Shown: piece after piece, positions 1 through 7,193 of the stretch
Layout of the letters: each line of letters opens with the position of its first letter
Numbering within the stretch: position 1 is the first letter of the stretch
From: Candidatus Fischerbacteria bacterium RBG_13_37_8
GTDB lineage: Bacteria > Acidobacteriota > HRBIN11 > MFGW01
Length of the DNA stretch: 8,912 nt
Assembly: GCA_001780385.1 (NCBI GenBank)
Contig: MFGW01000036.1
Location: 28,956 to 37,867 of the forward strand
Direction of reading: 5' to 3'
Notes under the pieces: model-generated
The model's database searches: none
What the model saw: only the letters and a program-made list of their open reading frames with translations
What the model was told of the DNA's origin: nothing
Position numbers and translations under genes: made by a program

Positions 1-734
1 TCATCATGTCCGCGCAGACAATAAGGACATTGATAGTCGCTGAATTCTGCAATAGTTAATTTTGGTTTTTCAGCGCCTATCCAGGGATGTCCGTCTTTTG
101 TAAGTCCAATAGGAAATCCTCCAGGACCCTTTGTTGCTTGTATGCGCCAGTAAGGCGGTATGGCGACCCAGAATATTACTACCGCAGCGCCCATAATTAA
201 TCCCATAATGATGAGAGACGCTTTTCGCGCAGCAAATGATTTCAGTTCCTCGGCGGTGCCTTTAAGCGTACCTGTCTTAAGTTGACGTAGTTCTATTACC
301 GTAAGTCCCAATAAAACAATATTCACTATATAAGTACCTGTGCATACTACACAGATAGATTCAATAATGAAATGAGATATGCCAAACAGGTATATGCTGA
401 CAATGATTGAAAAAAGACTAAACCAGAAAAGAAGTCCAAATGGCCATGAAAGTGGTGATTGTGGACGACGCAGTCCCCATATTGCAAGTGCTCCCATTAG
501 CAGATACGCTAATAGCCCCCAAAGCGCTACTGGCAATCCAAGGAAAACAGCATAATTACTTGCTGCAACGGTTTCACAGTTAACTCGTTCACTGATAGCA
601 CAATATGAATGATATTCTGGATCAGTATGCACCCTTATATGTAAACGTATTAAATCTGAACTTAAACATGCGCCAATCGTGCAGATCACCAAAAATGCTA
701 TGCGCCAACGATTGATCAATAATTCAGTCTTCAT
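1..734 (-). CDS. VKOR-DsbA fusion: membrane disulfide-forming enzyme (partial, C-terminus off the left edge)
   Basis: About 244 residues are visible, translated by hand from the minus strand. The N-terminal part is a vitamin K epoxide reductase domain with about five hydrophobic helices (near 11-27, 62-85, 98-118, 122-147 and 172-192). It has the loop cysteine pair C45/C53 and the quinone-proximal CVVC motif C128-C131. After the last helix comes a linker and the start of a thioredoxin-fold DsbA-like domain with FSDYQCPYC (C236-C239), where the window ends. In this family the VKOR part reoxidises the fused thioredoxin domain, which oxidises cysteines of exported proteins, and electrons go to quinone. 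The ATG at 732-734 is chosen from the start of the first helix. No Shine-Dalgarno precedes it, and a TTG two codons upstream is an alternative. It is the last gene of the minus-strand run, 32 bases after its neighbour. Family assignment is firm; the length of the missing part is unknown. Confidence 0.93.
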   Translation of the reverse strand, partial: MKTELLINRWRIAFLVICTIGACLSSDLIRLHIRVHTDPEYHSYCAISERVNCETVAASNYAVFLGLPVALWGLLAYLLMGALAIWGLRRPQSPLSWPFGLLFWFSLFSIIVSIYLFGISHFIIESICVVCTGTYIVNIVLLGLTVIELRQLKTGTLKGTAEELKSFAARKASLIIMGLIMGAAVVIFWVAIPPYWRIQATKGPGGFPIGLTKDGHPWIGAEKPKLTIAEFSDYQCPYCLRGHD

Positions 735-766
735 AGTCAATAATATGACAGGAGAATCCGTAAGAA

Positions 767-2065
767 TTACTTTTGAGGTATGCAGGTAAATTCTCCTGAT
801 GTTATTACTATATCATCATCATAAGATTTCTCAGTGCCTTTGCCAGAACAATTTCCCGGCTTACCGTCTCTCCCGTAACTGGTCAAAGTGTACGTGTCAG
901 TATCTGTCTTCTCATAGAAAAATGCATTGCCCCAATCATCTGCAAGCGGCACCTCTGAAATGATTCCTTCTTTCTCAAGTATTGCTTTTAATACTTCTTC
1001 CATGGTACCACTTATTTTCTTTTTCTTCAAAGGCGGATATTCGTTGTTATCTGCAAGATATGCTTCTAGAGCAGTAGATAATGTTCTCATTTGTGCTATT
1101 GTTTTTGTTTGCTTCCCGCGATTAAGACCTTCATTCATGCTTGACAGTATCAACCAGTAATACATATCATACAGTGCCGAAGGAATAGTAGATTCAGTAA
1201 AGATTGTATCATCAAGTGATACAGCTTGAAAAGCGAGCAATGTGGAAGATTTTTCTAATTTTTTTGTGAATGAAGCCAGATTTGTTCTGGTTTGGTCATC
1301 TGCGACTCCAGCTACTTCTGTAGCATATTTTATTATTTCTGTTACTTTTTGCGGATTTACCACTACCTGGATTATTACTTCCCCCTCTTTACGAAAATGT
1401 CGAAAAGTATTAGTGAAATTGGGTAAGCTGGAGAGTGCTGGTGCTTTTTCACGCTGGACAGATTGTATTTGGTCGATCGCTTCCTTTAATCCGATGAAAA
1501 GCGTATTCTTGTTATCTCGGAAAATAAGCAATTCAAAGGGTATTTTCCCTTCCGGAACTTGAAGTGCAGCGGTTTCATTTTTTGCAGGCAGTTTTAAGGT
1601 CATTTTTTCTTTGCCTTTAAGTTCTGCAGAGGCTAATGCATTGTATGTTTTTTCAAAATTAGCATAATCACCTGGCTGCAATGCAAAAACAATGTTGCCC
1701 AATGATTGAAGCATGGCAAATGCCGGAGGAAGATCTCCGCTTAAATTATCAAGATTTCCTAAAATAATAAGATTGTAGTGACCTTTTAGTCCGAGTAAAA
1801 ATTCTTCCCTGAATTTTAAAGATGTTTCTTTTTGCATGGATTGAATCCATGCATCAAGTTCATTGCGAGTCTCACTGGTAAGATAACCATAAATTTTATC
1901 ATAGAATTCAACTGGATTACTCGAACGAAAATGTGCAACTAAAAGAATATCTTGAGGTACATTGTTCCAAATCTCTGCGTCTGCTTTTTCCGCATGAAGA
2001 TCGCCAATAATGCTCATGATAATTACTACGGCTAGACATAGCCGCATAATAATATTCTGGTTCAT
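767..2065 (-). CDS. Exported protein with C-terminal GspG-like (type II secretion pseudopilin) module
   Basis: The protein has 432 residues and a signal peptide (about 1-25, hydrophobic core followed by LHA-EK). Residues about 30-310 form a region I do not recognise firmly; its opening (VPQDILLVAHFRS) resembles DUF3352-type exported proteins of unknown function. Residues about 321-421 match the globular half of GspG pseudopilins: the helix MRTLSTALEAYLADNNEYP, then DDWGN (376-380), LTSYGRDGKPG (394-404) and an acidic DDDI near 416-419, which in GspG sits in the calcium-binding loop. The hydrophobic prepilin helix and its GFTLIE cleavage motif are absent, so this is not a normal pseudopilin. 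A 12-residue stretch with C406 separates DGKPG from DDDI, and a second cysteine, C428, lies near the C-terminus. The start has a good site, AGGAGGT, about 5 bases upstream. The gene follows the aminopeptidase gene by 19 bases, so co-transcription is likely. Function unknown. Confidence 0.85.
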   Translation of the reverse strand: MNQNIIMRLCLAVVIIMSIIGDLHAEKADAEIWNNVPQDILLVAHFRSSNPVEFYDKIYGYLTSETRNELDAWIQSMQKETSLKFREEFLLGLKGHYNLIILGNLDNLSGDLPPAFAMLQSLGNIVFALQPGDYANFEKTYNALASAELKGKEKMTLKLPAKNETAALQVPEGKIPFELLIFRDNKNTLFIGLKEAIDQIQSVQREKAPALSSLPNFTNTFRHFRKEGEVIIQVVVNPQKVTEIIKYATEVAGVADDQTRTNLASFTKKLEKSSTLLAFQAVSLDDTIFTESTIPSALYDMYYWLILSSMNEGLNRGKQTKTIAQMRTLSTALEAYLADNNEYPPLKKKKISGTMEEVLKAILEKEGIISEVPLADDWGNAFFYEKTDTDTYTLTSYGRDGKPGNCSGKGTEKSYDDDIVITSGEFTCIPQK

Positions 2066-2084
2066 AAACTACCTCCTGGCTTTT

Positions 2085-3440
2085 TTATTTTGGGATAGGG
2101 ATGCCGAGCACTCGGCAACCAGTTCGTGTAACCAATACATCATCTTCAATTCGAATACCTCCGAATCCTTTGTAAGTTTCTACTTTGGCATAATTGATAA
2201 ATCCGGCGTGCTTCTTCTCTGTTTTCCATTGATCTATGAGTGCCGGGATAAAATAAATTCCCGGTTCCACGGTGAGTACAAATCCATGGACTAATTCCTT
2301 TGCAAGGCGCAGATAAGCGAGACCAAACTGTTTGGAGCGTTCTTTTTTTTCATCATAACCTACGTAATTTTCACCAAGGTCTTCCATGTCATGCACATCC
2401 AAACCTAGCATGTGTCCAAGCCCATGCGGAAAGAAAAGCGCATGTGCACCGGCTGAAACTGCTTCTTCTGCATTACCTTTCATGAGCCCTAATACTTTCA
2501 TATGTTCAACTAATATCTTTGCGACATCAAGATGTACATCGCGGTAACGAATTCCTGGCTTAATCGCATTGATCGCTGTTTGCTGCATCCTGGCAACCGT
2601 TTGATATATTTCTTTCTGCCGGGTATTAAATGTGCCGCCTACAGGCATTGTACGTGTGATATCAGATGCATAATGAAGTGGCGATTCTGCGCCAGCATCA
2701 ATGATCAATAAATTGCCTTTTTTTAATATGGTAGAGGTTGGGGAATTATGCAAAGTTTCCCCGCGTATTGTTACTATTGCTGGAAAAGTCAAGCGTGCAC
2801 CTGCCTCAAGCGCTATTCCTTCTATCCTCCCTGAAATTTCATTCTCACGTACTCCCGGTTCAGCCATCCTTGCGGCTTCTGCATACATTAGTGCAGTTAC
2901 TTTTAGCGCAGATTCTATCTCATCAATTTCAATAACACTCTTGATTGAACGCAAACTTATTATCGCCTTTATGAGTTCAGGAGAAGAATATATTTTTACG
3001 GAAGATGCAAATATACCGAATAATGATTCTAGCCATTGCGCTTTATCTGCCCGGTAAGGAGGCAAAAAATGAATTTGACGCCCTTGCTGTATTGCTTTTT
3101 TGATTACTTCCTCTAATTGGGTAAGTGGCAATTGTTTCTTGATGCCTGACTTTAATGCTGTGTTCTTTAATAAGGGTTGCGGTCCCATCCAGATTATGTC
3201 TTCTATCGTGACATCATTGCCAAATAGTATATCAGTGTTTTCATCTATATCAAGTACCGCGGCTAAATTCGGCTGATCAATGCCTATGAAATAAAGAAAG
3301 TTGCTGTCCTGGCGAAAAGGATATATGTTCGCAGTGTAATTCATAGGACTATCATTGTTACCTAAAAATAAAATCAATCCGGATCTTAACTTCTTGCGGA
3401 GCTGTTCGCGCCTTTTACTGTAAACAGATGCTTCAAACAT
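2085..3440 (-). CDS. pepP: Xaa-Pro aminopeptidase (aminopeptidase P, peptidase family M24B)
   Basis: The 451-residue protein is close to the usual length of bacterial aminopeptidase P. This cytoplasmic dimetal enzyme removes the N-terminal residue from peptides whose second residue is proline. Residues about 1-150 are the AMP_N domain (YSKRREQLRKKL, RQDSNFLYFIGI). Residues about 175-445 form the pita-bread catalytic domain. All five metal ligands can be placed: D248 (IIDAG), D260 (SDITRTMPV), H343 (HGLGHMLGLDVHD), E392 (VEPGIY) and E432 (GIRIEDDVL). H339 and H350 match the substrate-side histidines of the E. coli enzyme. No signal peptide is seen. The ATG has AAGGAG 6 bases upstream. It lies third in the minus-strand run, 27 bases after the repeat protein. 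With the POT transporter encoded beyond bfr, a role in peptide breakdown is reasonable. The catalytic assignment is firm; pepP is chosen over other M24B names by overall similarity. Confidence 0.93.
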   Translation of the reverse strand: MFEASVYSKRREQLRKKLRSGLILFLGNNDSPMNYTANIYPFRQDSNFLYFIGIDQPNLAAVLDIDENTDILFGNDVTIEDIIWMGPQPLLKNTALKSGIKKQLPLTQLEEVIKKAIQQGRQIHFLPPYRADKAQWLESLFGIFASSVKIYSSPELIKAIISLRSIKSVIEIDEIESALKVTALMYAEAARMAEPGVRENEISGRIEGIALEAGARLTFPAIVTIRGETLHNSPTSTILKKGNLLIIDAGAESPLHYASDITRTMPVGGTFNTRQKEIYQTVARMQQTAINAIKPGIRYRDVHLDVAKILVEHMKVLGLMKGNAEEAVSAGAHALFFPHGLGHMLGLDVHDMEDLGENYVGYDEKKERSKQFGLAYLRLAKELVHGFVLTVEPGIYFIPALIDQWKTEKKHAGFINYAKVETYKGFGGIRIEDDVLVTRTGCRVLGIPIPK

Positions 3441-3467
3441 GCTTCTCTCCTTTTAATAAATTCATGC

Positions 3468-4613
3468 TTATTTTTCTTTTATGACAACAGATTGAATTTT
3501 CAAATCATCTCCGTCATCAATTTTGTCAATATAAAGAATGGAACCGGTTGCACTATCAAATACCCATCCGCCCTTCGTGAATCCTTTAGATATTCTGGGA
3601 ATTCCAATGAAGCTTCGCGAAACATTGACTTCTTTCGGTAAGTATTGATAAATATTTTTGCCGGTTTTTTTAAGATCCCATTTCTTGTAATCGTGTACAT
3701 TAAAAAATGCAAGATTACCAGTTCCCCCATCCACAATGAGTGCCTCCCATGTGCTGTCATTATCAATTATTATAGGAATGACAGCATACCGGGAAATTGT
3801 CGCTACTTCGGCCTGTTCCGGAAATACTTTCCGGAGCTTGATGTTTTCCTCTCTGCAGTATAACTTTTCGGCATCGTCAAGACTTACTTCGATCCAGTAC
3901 ATTTCACTGGTTACGCTGTCAATTAACAGCTGAAAACGTGCACCCTTTAATCCGGTATGTATCTCGCACATAGAGACGTTATCCGGTATGACACAAACCT
4001 TGTCAACTGAAACAGGCGCATATTTTTTGTGCATCTTATGAAGCTCATTGAAATAGAGACATTTGCCTCTTGTAAGATGACACAGGTAACCGCCATTCGT
4101 TTCTCCTGTCTTGCTGTAGTGCATCGGCAGAATAAAATTCCCGCCTGTGGAACTATACTCCCGGGCAGGCTTCTCACTTAATTGCTGTATTTTGCCTTTG
4201 TCAGGATCATTGCTAAGATCAGTGATGAATGCCATGGCTCCTGTCAGGGTATCAATCGCTACTAAAGTTTTTACGTCACCCTTTTCCTCCCTTATTTCTC
4301 GTACCACAACCTCACCAATCTTCGCTGGCTTGACTGACTCCCGCCCTAATGCATCGAATATGTTGTGTTTCATCTTCTTTAATTGAAGTCTGGATGGTGA
4401 ATCTTGCGCATTATCAATAAGATACATTGCCCCGGTACTAAGGTTGATTACAAAAATACCTTTTGTAGTATCGCCTTCGTACCTCGGCAATATAATCAGC
4501 GGTGCCCTGAATGCCTCCACTCCCGTTTCTTCACTTTCAGCCCATAAAACTGCCGGATATATGAGCATGCATGCTGTTATAATAATGAAAAAACAGGCAA
4601 CTGTTCTTACCAT
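3468..4613 (-). CDS. Exported protein of unknown function with six propeller-like repeats
   Basis: I do not recognise a named family. From the ATG at 4611-4613 the protein has 381 residues and opens with a clean signal peptide (MVRTVACFFIIITACMLIYP, then AVLWA-ES). The mature part contains six similar units of about 47-64 residues. Each is centred on a hydrophobic strand, a turn, and a second strand: FVINLSTGAMYLID, VAIDTLTGAMAFIT, YLCHLTRGKCLYFNE, LLIDSVTSEMYWIE, LIVDGGTGNLAFFN and VFDSATGSILYID. The TG (or its replacement) falls near residues 61, 125, 172, 226, 279 and 337. Six such units suggest a closed beta-propeller, which is inference. Five cysteines lie in repeats 3 and 4. The start is chosen because AGGAG stands 6 bases before this ATG. 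An upstream in-frame ATG at 4629-4631 and a TTG at 4638-4640 have no site and would put charged residues before the signal peptide. It follows bfr by about 74 bases. Confidence 0.8.
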   Translation of the reverse strand: MVRTVACFFIIITACMLIYPAVLWAESEETGVEAFRAPLIILPRYEGDTTKGIFVINLSTGAMYLIDNAQDSPSRLQLKKMKHNIFDALGRESVKPAKIGEVVVREIREEKGDVKTLVAIDTLTGAMAFITDLSNDPDKGKIQQLSEKPAREYSSTGGNFILPMHYSKTGETNGGYLCHLTRGKCLYFNELHKMHKKYAPVSVDKVCVIPDNVSMCEIHTGLKGARFQLLIDSVTSEMYWIEVSLDDAEKLYCREENIKLRKVFPEQAEVATISRYAVIPIIIDNDSTWEALIVDGGTGNLAFFNVHDYKKWDLKKTGKNIYQYLPKEVNVSRSFIGIPRISKGFTKGGWVFDSATGSILYIDKIDDGDDLKIQSVVIKEK

Positions 4614-4619
4614 AATAAG

Positions 4620-4624
4620 CTCCT
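4620..4624 (-). promoter_or_regulatory. Ribosome binding site that decides the start of the repeat protein
   Basis: On the minus strand AGGAG lies 6 bases before the ATG at 4613 (AGGAGCTTATTATG). It sits inside any longer reading that starts at 4631 or 4640, which supports the shorter protein with a standard signal peptide. Confidence 0.7.
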
Positions 4625-4687
4625 GCTTCATGTTATTCAAACACGTTTAAATGCTAGGGAGAAATATTTTCAGCAAAACCCTTATGA

Positions 4688-5155
4688 TTATGAAACCTGT
4701 TCAACTAGGTAATTCTGAATACCCATCTGTTTGATCTGGTCGAGTTGAGCTTCGATCCAATCAATATGATCTTCTTCATCTTTTAATATGGCTTCGAGAA
4801 GCTCACGTGTACCATTATCACCAACTTCAACAGCATAACGAATATCATCATTGTATGCTTTGATAGCATCTGCCTCTGCCTGCCAATCATTCTTGAATTG
4901 AGCTTCCACATCTGGGCCTATCGCTATCTTATTCAAAGTGCTGACAACGGGTAATCCTTCGAGAAATAAAACACGTGCTATTAATTTCTCAGCATGCTTC
5001 ATCTCCTGGACGGCACGCTTTTCAATTGCTCCATGCAACCTTTCGTAACCCCAATTATCGCACATCTCTGAATGTACCATGTATTGATTGATTGCCGTTA
5101 ATTCATCAGCAAGCCGTGCATTTAATCTGTCAATTACTCCTTTATTTCCTTTCAT
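4688..5155 (-). CDS. bfr: Bacterioferritin (haem-containing iron-storage ferritin)
   Basis: The 155-residue protein has the family's usual length. Twenty-four subunits form a cytoplasmic shell in which Fe(II) is oxidised at a dinuclear centre and stored as ferric mineral. All ferroxidase ligands are at the standard positions: E18, E51, H54, E94, E127 and H130, with Y25 nearby. M52, the axial haem ligand shared by two subunits, is present, which separates it from haem-free ferritins and Dps. The four-helix bundle is visible, ending with ILKDEEDHIDWIEAQLDQIKQMG. AGGAGG (5165-5170) stands 9 bases before the ATG. It is the first gene of the minus-strand run. A sigma70-like promoter is predicted at 5290-5318, with a hairpin in the leader between them. 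No clear terminator follows it, so read-through into the downstream genes is plausible. Confidence 0.97.
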   Translation of the reverse strand: MKGNKGVIDRLNARLADELTAINQYMVHSEMCDNWGYERLHGAIEKRAVQEMKHAEKLIARVLFLEGLPVVSTLNKIAIGPDVEAQFKNDWQAEADAIKAYNDDIRYAVEVGDNGTRELLEAILKDEEDHIDWIEAQLDQIKQMGIQNYLVEQVS

Positions 5156-5200
5156 AAATAATTACCTCCTTATGTATATTAGGGAATGGGGAATAGCGAA

Positions 5201-5223
5201 GGAACGGATTCGCGTGTCCGCCC
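5201..5223 (-). repeat. REP-like hairpin in the predicted bfr 5' leader
   Basis: Read on the minus strand it starts GGGCGGACACGCGAATCCG. A 7-bp stem forms between GGGCGGA and TCCGTTC, with two G-U pairs and an 8-base loop. Its 5' end is 68 bases before the bfr ATG, and a pyrimidine-rich stretch follows it. It is closely related to the inverted copy at 5444-5465. Confidence 0.6.
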
Positions 5224-5289
5224 TTTGTTTAATGTCATTAATTGCAGTTTGCTCAAGAACATGTTTTAATTCCATCAGAAATAAATGTA

Positions 5290-5318
5290 ATTTTAACAAT
5301 AATCTTTCATTATTTCAA
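5290..5318 (-). promoter_or_regulatory. Sigma70-like promoter for bfr
   Basis: On the minus strand TTGAAA (5313-5318) and TAAAAT (5290-5295) are separated by exactly 17 bases, and TGT before the -10 box gives an extended -10. Transcription would begin near 5283, giving a leader of about 128 bases. The spacer is an inverted repeat, AATAAT-N5-ATTATT (5298-5314). Confidence 0.55.
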
Positions 5319-5322
5319 TAGG

Positions 5323-5336
5323 ATAAATGCATTTAT
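5323..5336. promoter_or_regulatory. 14-bp perfect palindrome between the divergent promoters
   Basis: ATAAATGCATTTAT is its own reverse complement. It lies 4 bases from the bfr -35 box on one side and 4 bases from the candidate POT -35 box on the other, a good place for an operator serving both genes. A short AT-rich palindrome can also occur by chance, and no known regulator site is recognised. Confidence 0.35.
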
Positions 5337-5340
5337 GCTC

Positions 5341-5369
5341 TTGCAATGAACCCGTCTACTATGTAAAAT
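5341..5369 (+). promoter_or_regulatory. Candidate sigma70-like promoter for the POT transporter gene
   Basis: TTGCAA (5341-5346) and TAAAAT (5364-5369) are 17 bases apart. The -35 match is modest (4 of 6). Transcription would start near 5376 and give a leader of about 137 bases containing the hairpin at 5444-5465. Confidence 0.35.
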
Positions 5370-5443
5370 GTCATATACTAAGAACAAAATTAATTAGAAT
5401 CTGCCATGACTGAATTCTTACAGAGAATAAGAATAATTAATAA

Positions 5444-5465
5444 GGGCGAACACAAGCTTCGTTCC
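5444..5465 (+). repeat. REP-like hairpin in the predicted POT 5' leader
   Basis: The sequence starts GGGCGAACACAAGCTTCG. A 7-bp stem forms between GGGCGAA and TTCGTTC, with two G-U pairs and a 7-base loop. It begins 69 bases before the ATG of the transporter gene, matching the 68 bases on the bfr side, and is the inverted partner of 5201-5223. Relative to that copy one G-C stem pair is replaced by A-U, so pairing is kept. Confidence 0.6.
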
Positions 5466-5512
5466 TCCTCTAGTCCCTATCCACAAGTCCCCAATTTAGG
5501 AGGTATTGACTC

Positions 5513-7192
5513 ATGTTGAAAGAACACCCCAAAGGTCTATACATTGCATTCTTTGCCAATATGGGTGAACGCTTTGGCTTTTATACCATGGTGGCAATAT
5601 TTATTCTTTTTATGCAGGCAAAATATGGTTTAAGTGCAGCAGCTGCCAGCCAGGTCTACGGTATTTTCATGGCAAGTGTATATTTTCTTCCCGTGGTAGG
5701 CGGTTTAATTGCTGATCGTATTTTCGGCTACGGCAAAACAATTAGCATTGGCCTCATTACAATGTTTTTGGGCTATTTACTGCTTTCCCTGCCTAGTCAG
5801 ATGGGTACCGGATTCGGAATGATTGTTGTCGCACTCGCTGTTATTGCCCTCGGTACAGGGCTCTTTAAAGGAAACCTGCAAGCACTGGTGGGCAATCTTT
5901 ACGATGCCCCGCAATACAGTTCCTTCCGGGATCGAGGTTTTAATATTTTTTACATGGGTATTAATATCGGTGCAATGTTTGCTCCTACTGCTGCCGAGGA
6001 AATCAGTAATTGGATCCTCGCTAAATCTGGATTCTTTTATGATGCCAGAATCCCAGCCATGGCTCATAGTTTCCTTAGAGGAAAACTTGAAAAAATCGAA
6101 GATTATCTCGCCATTGCACAAGCTCAAGATCCTTCAGTGACATTGGCAACTCTGAAAACTTTTTCAGAAAGTTACATCAATTCCCTTAGTAAATCATACC
6201 ACTACGGTTTTGGCGTAGCATGCATCAGCCTTGTTATTTCCATGCTCGTTTTCTGGATTTTCAGAAAATATTATCAACAGGCTGATATGACCGAAAAACA
6301 AAAAATAAAAAGCGAAGCATATAAAGACAAAATTGTGGAATTGACCCCTGAAAAGACACGTCAGCGCATGATTGCATTGTTTTTAGTATTTTTCGTGGTT
6401 ATTTTCTTCTGGATGTCCTTTCATCAAAGTGGTCTTACCATGACGTATTTTGCCCGTGATTATACTATGCCAAGTGTCGGTAAATTAACTAATCTATGGT
6501 TCGATCTCTTTGGTCTGCTTCCTATTTTTCTCTCTGTCCTGGGAGCACTATTCATGCTGAAGAAAAATAGCACCCCTACAATACGCCTGGTGGGTGCTGT
6601 CGGATTTGTTCTATTTGCAGTGCTGGCTTACCTGAGATTCAATACATACCAAGAAACTAATCCCTTTACTCCACAAAAATTCCAGCACTTCAATCCATTT
6701 TTCATCGTGGTCCTGACCCCTATTATCATCGGTCTTTTCAGTTACTTAAACCGTAAAGGAATCGAACCCTCTGCTCCTCGTAAAATTGGTATCGGTATGC
6801 TCATAACAGCTTGTTCCTTTGCTGTACTTTCCATTGGTTCCATGGGACTTGCCAGTCCAAAAGTTCTCGGCGGTCAGGTTGCACCTGCTGATATGCTCGT
6901 TTCTCCTTACTGGCTCATCTCCACCTATTTCATTATCACTATTGCTGAACTGTTCACCAGCCCCATGGGTATTTCATTCGTGTCACGCGTTTCACCTCCT
7001 AAATACAAAGGAATGATGCAAGGATTCTGGTTCGCCGCTACTGCTACGGGCAATTACTTGCTCGCCATTATCGGAGCACTCTGGATGAAAGTGCCACTGT
7101 GGCTACTATGGGCCATTCTTGCAGGATGTTGCTTGATCTCCGCTACCGTTATCTTCTCCATTATGAAACGCCTCGAACGCGCTACTAAATGA
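5513..7192 (+). CDS. POT/PTR-family proton-dependent di-/tripeptide transporter (MFS fold)
   Basis: The 559-residue membrane protein has at least twelve hydrophobic segments. The family imports short peptides with protons across the inner membrane. Visible signatures are GERFGFY in helix 1 (19-24), the MFS loop GLIADRIFGYG (64-74), GTGLFKGN with K119 in helix 4 (114-121), and E459 followed by SPMGISFVSRVSP, matching the conserved glutamate helix near the C-terminal substrate site. The usual proton-coupling motif ExxER is altered: the first glutamate is N16, while E19 and R20 remain. KGN replaces the common KPN. A hydrophilic insertion (about 170-220) and a second one (about 377-392) interrupt the helices. 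The ATG has AGGAGG 9 bases upstream. The gene is transcribed away from bfr and runs toward dxs. The peptide substrate is inferred from the family, and the altered motif leaves coupling uncertain. Confidence 0.9.
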   Translation: MLKEHPKGLYIAFFANMGERFGFYTMVAIFILFMQAKYGLSAAAASQVYGIFMASVYFLPVVGGLIADRIFGYGKTISIGLITMFLGYLLLSLPSQMGTGFGMIVVALAVIALGTGLFKGNLQALVGNLYDAPQYSSFRDRGFNIFYMGINIGAMFAPTAAEEISNWILAKSGFFYDARIPAMAHSFLRGKLEKIEDYLAIAQAQDPSVTLATLKTFSESYINSLSKSYHYGFGVACISLVISMLVFWIFRKYYQQADMTEKQKIKSEAYKDKIVELTPEKTRQRMIALFLVFFVVIFFWMSFHQSGLTMTYFARDYTMPSVGKLTNLWFDLFGLLPIFLSVLGALFMLKKNSTPTIRLVGAVGFVLFAVLAYLRFNTYQETNPFTPQKFQHFNPFFIVVLTPIIIGLFSYLNRKGIEPSAPRKIGIGMLITACSFAVLSIGSMGLASPKVLGGQVAPADMLVSPYWLISTYFIITIAELFTSPMGISFVSRVSPPKYKGMMQGFWFAATATGNYLLAIIGALWMKVPLWLLWAILAGCCLISATVIFSIMKRLERATK

Positions 7193-7193
7193 T

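Larger units (their letters stand above)
5156..5512. promoter_or_regulatory. Divergent intergenic control region between bfr and the POT transporter gene
   Basis: This 357-base AT-rich stretch holds no convincing gene; the plus-strand reading frame across its left part looks random. From left to right it contains the bfr ribosome site (5165-5170), an inverted hairpin (5201-5223), the bfr promoter (5290-5318), a 14-bp palindrome (5323-5336), the candidate POT promoter (5341-5369), a second hairpin (5444-5465) and the POT ribosome site (5498-5503). The layout is nearly symmetrical. Confidence 0.7.

Noticed and set aside
2701..3057. 118-codon plus-strand frame opposite the aminopeptidase gene
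   Set aside because: It is antisense to the conserved catalytic domain of the M24B peptidase and has no features of its own.
4614..4640. Longer start for the repeat protein (TTG at 4640 or ATG at 4631)
   Set aside because: Neither has a ribosome site, while AGGAG lies 6 bases before the ATG at 4613, which gives a normal signal peptide.
5298..5314. Classical Fur box before bfr
   Set aside because: The half-sites ATAAT and ATTAT are 5 bases apart, while the classical 19-bp Fur consensus has 7 between them. I report only an inverted repeat.
5088..5321. 77-codon plus-strand frame across the bfr start and leader
   Set aside because: It overlaps bfr coding sequence, the leader hairpin and the bfr promoter; composition looks random.
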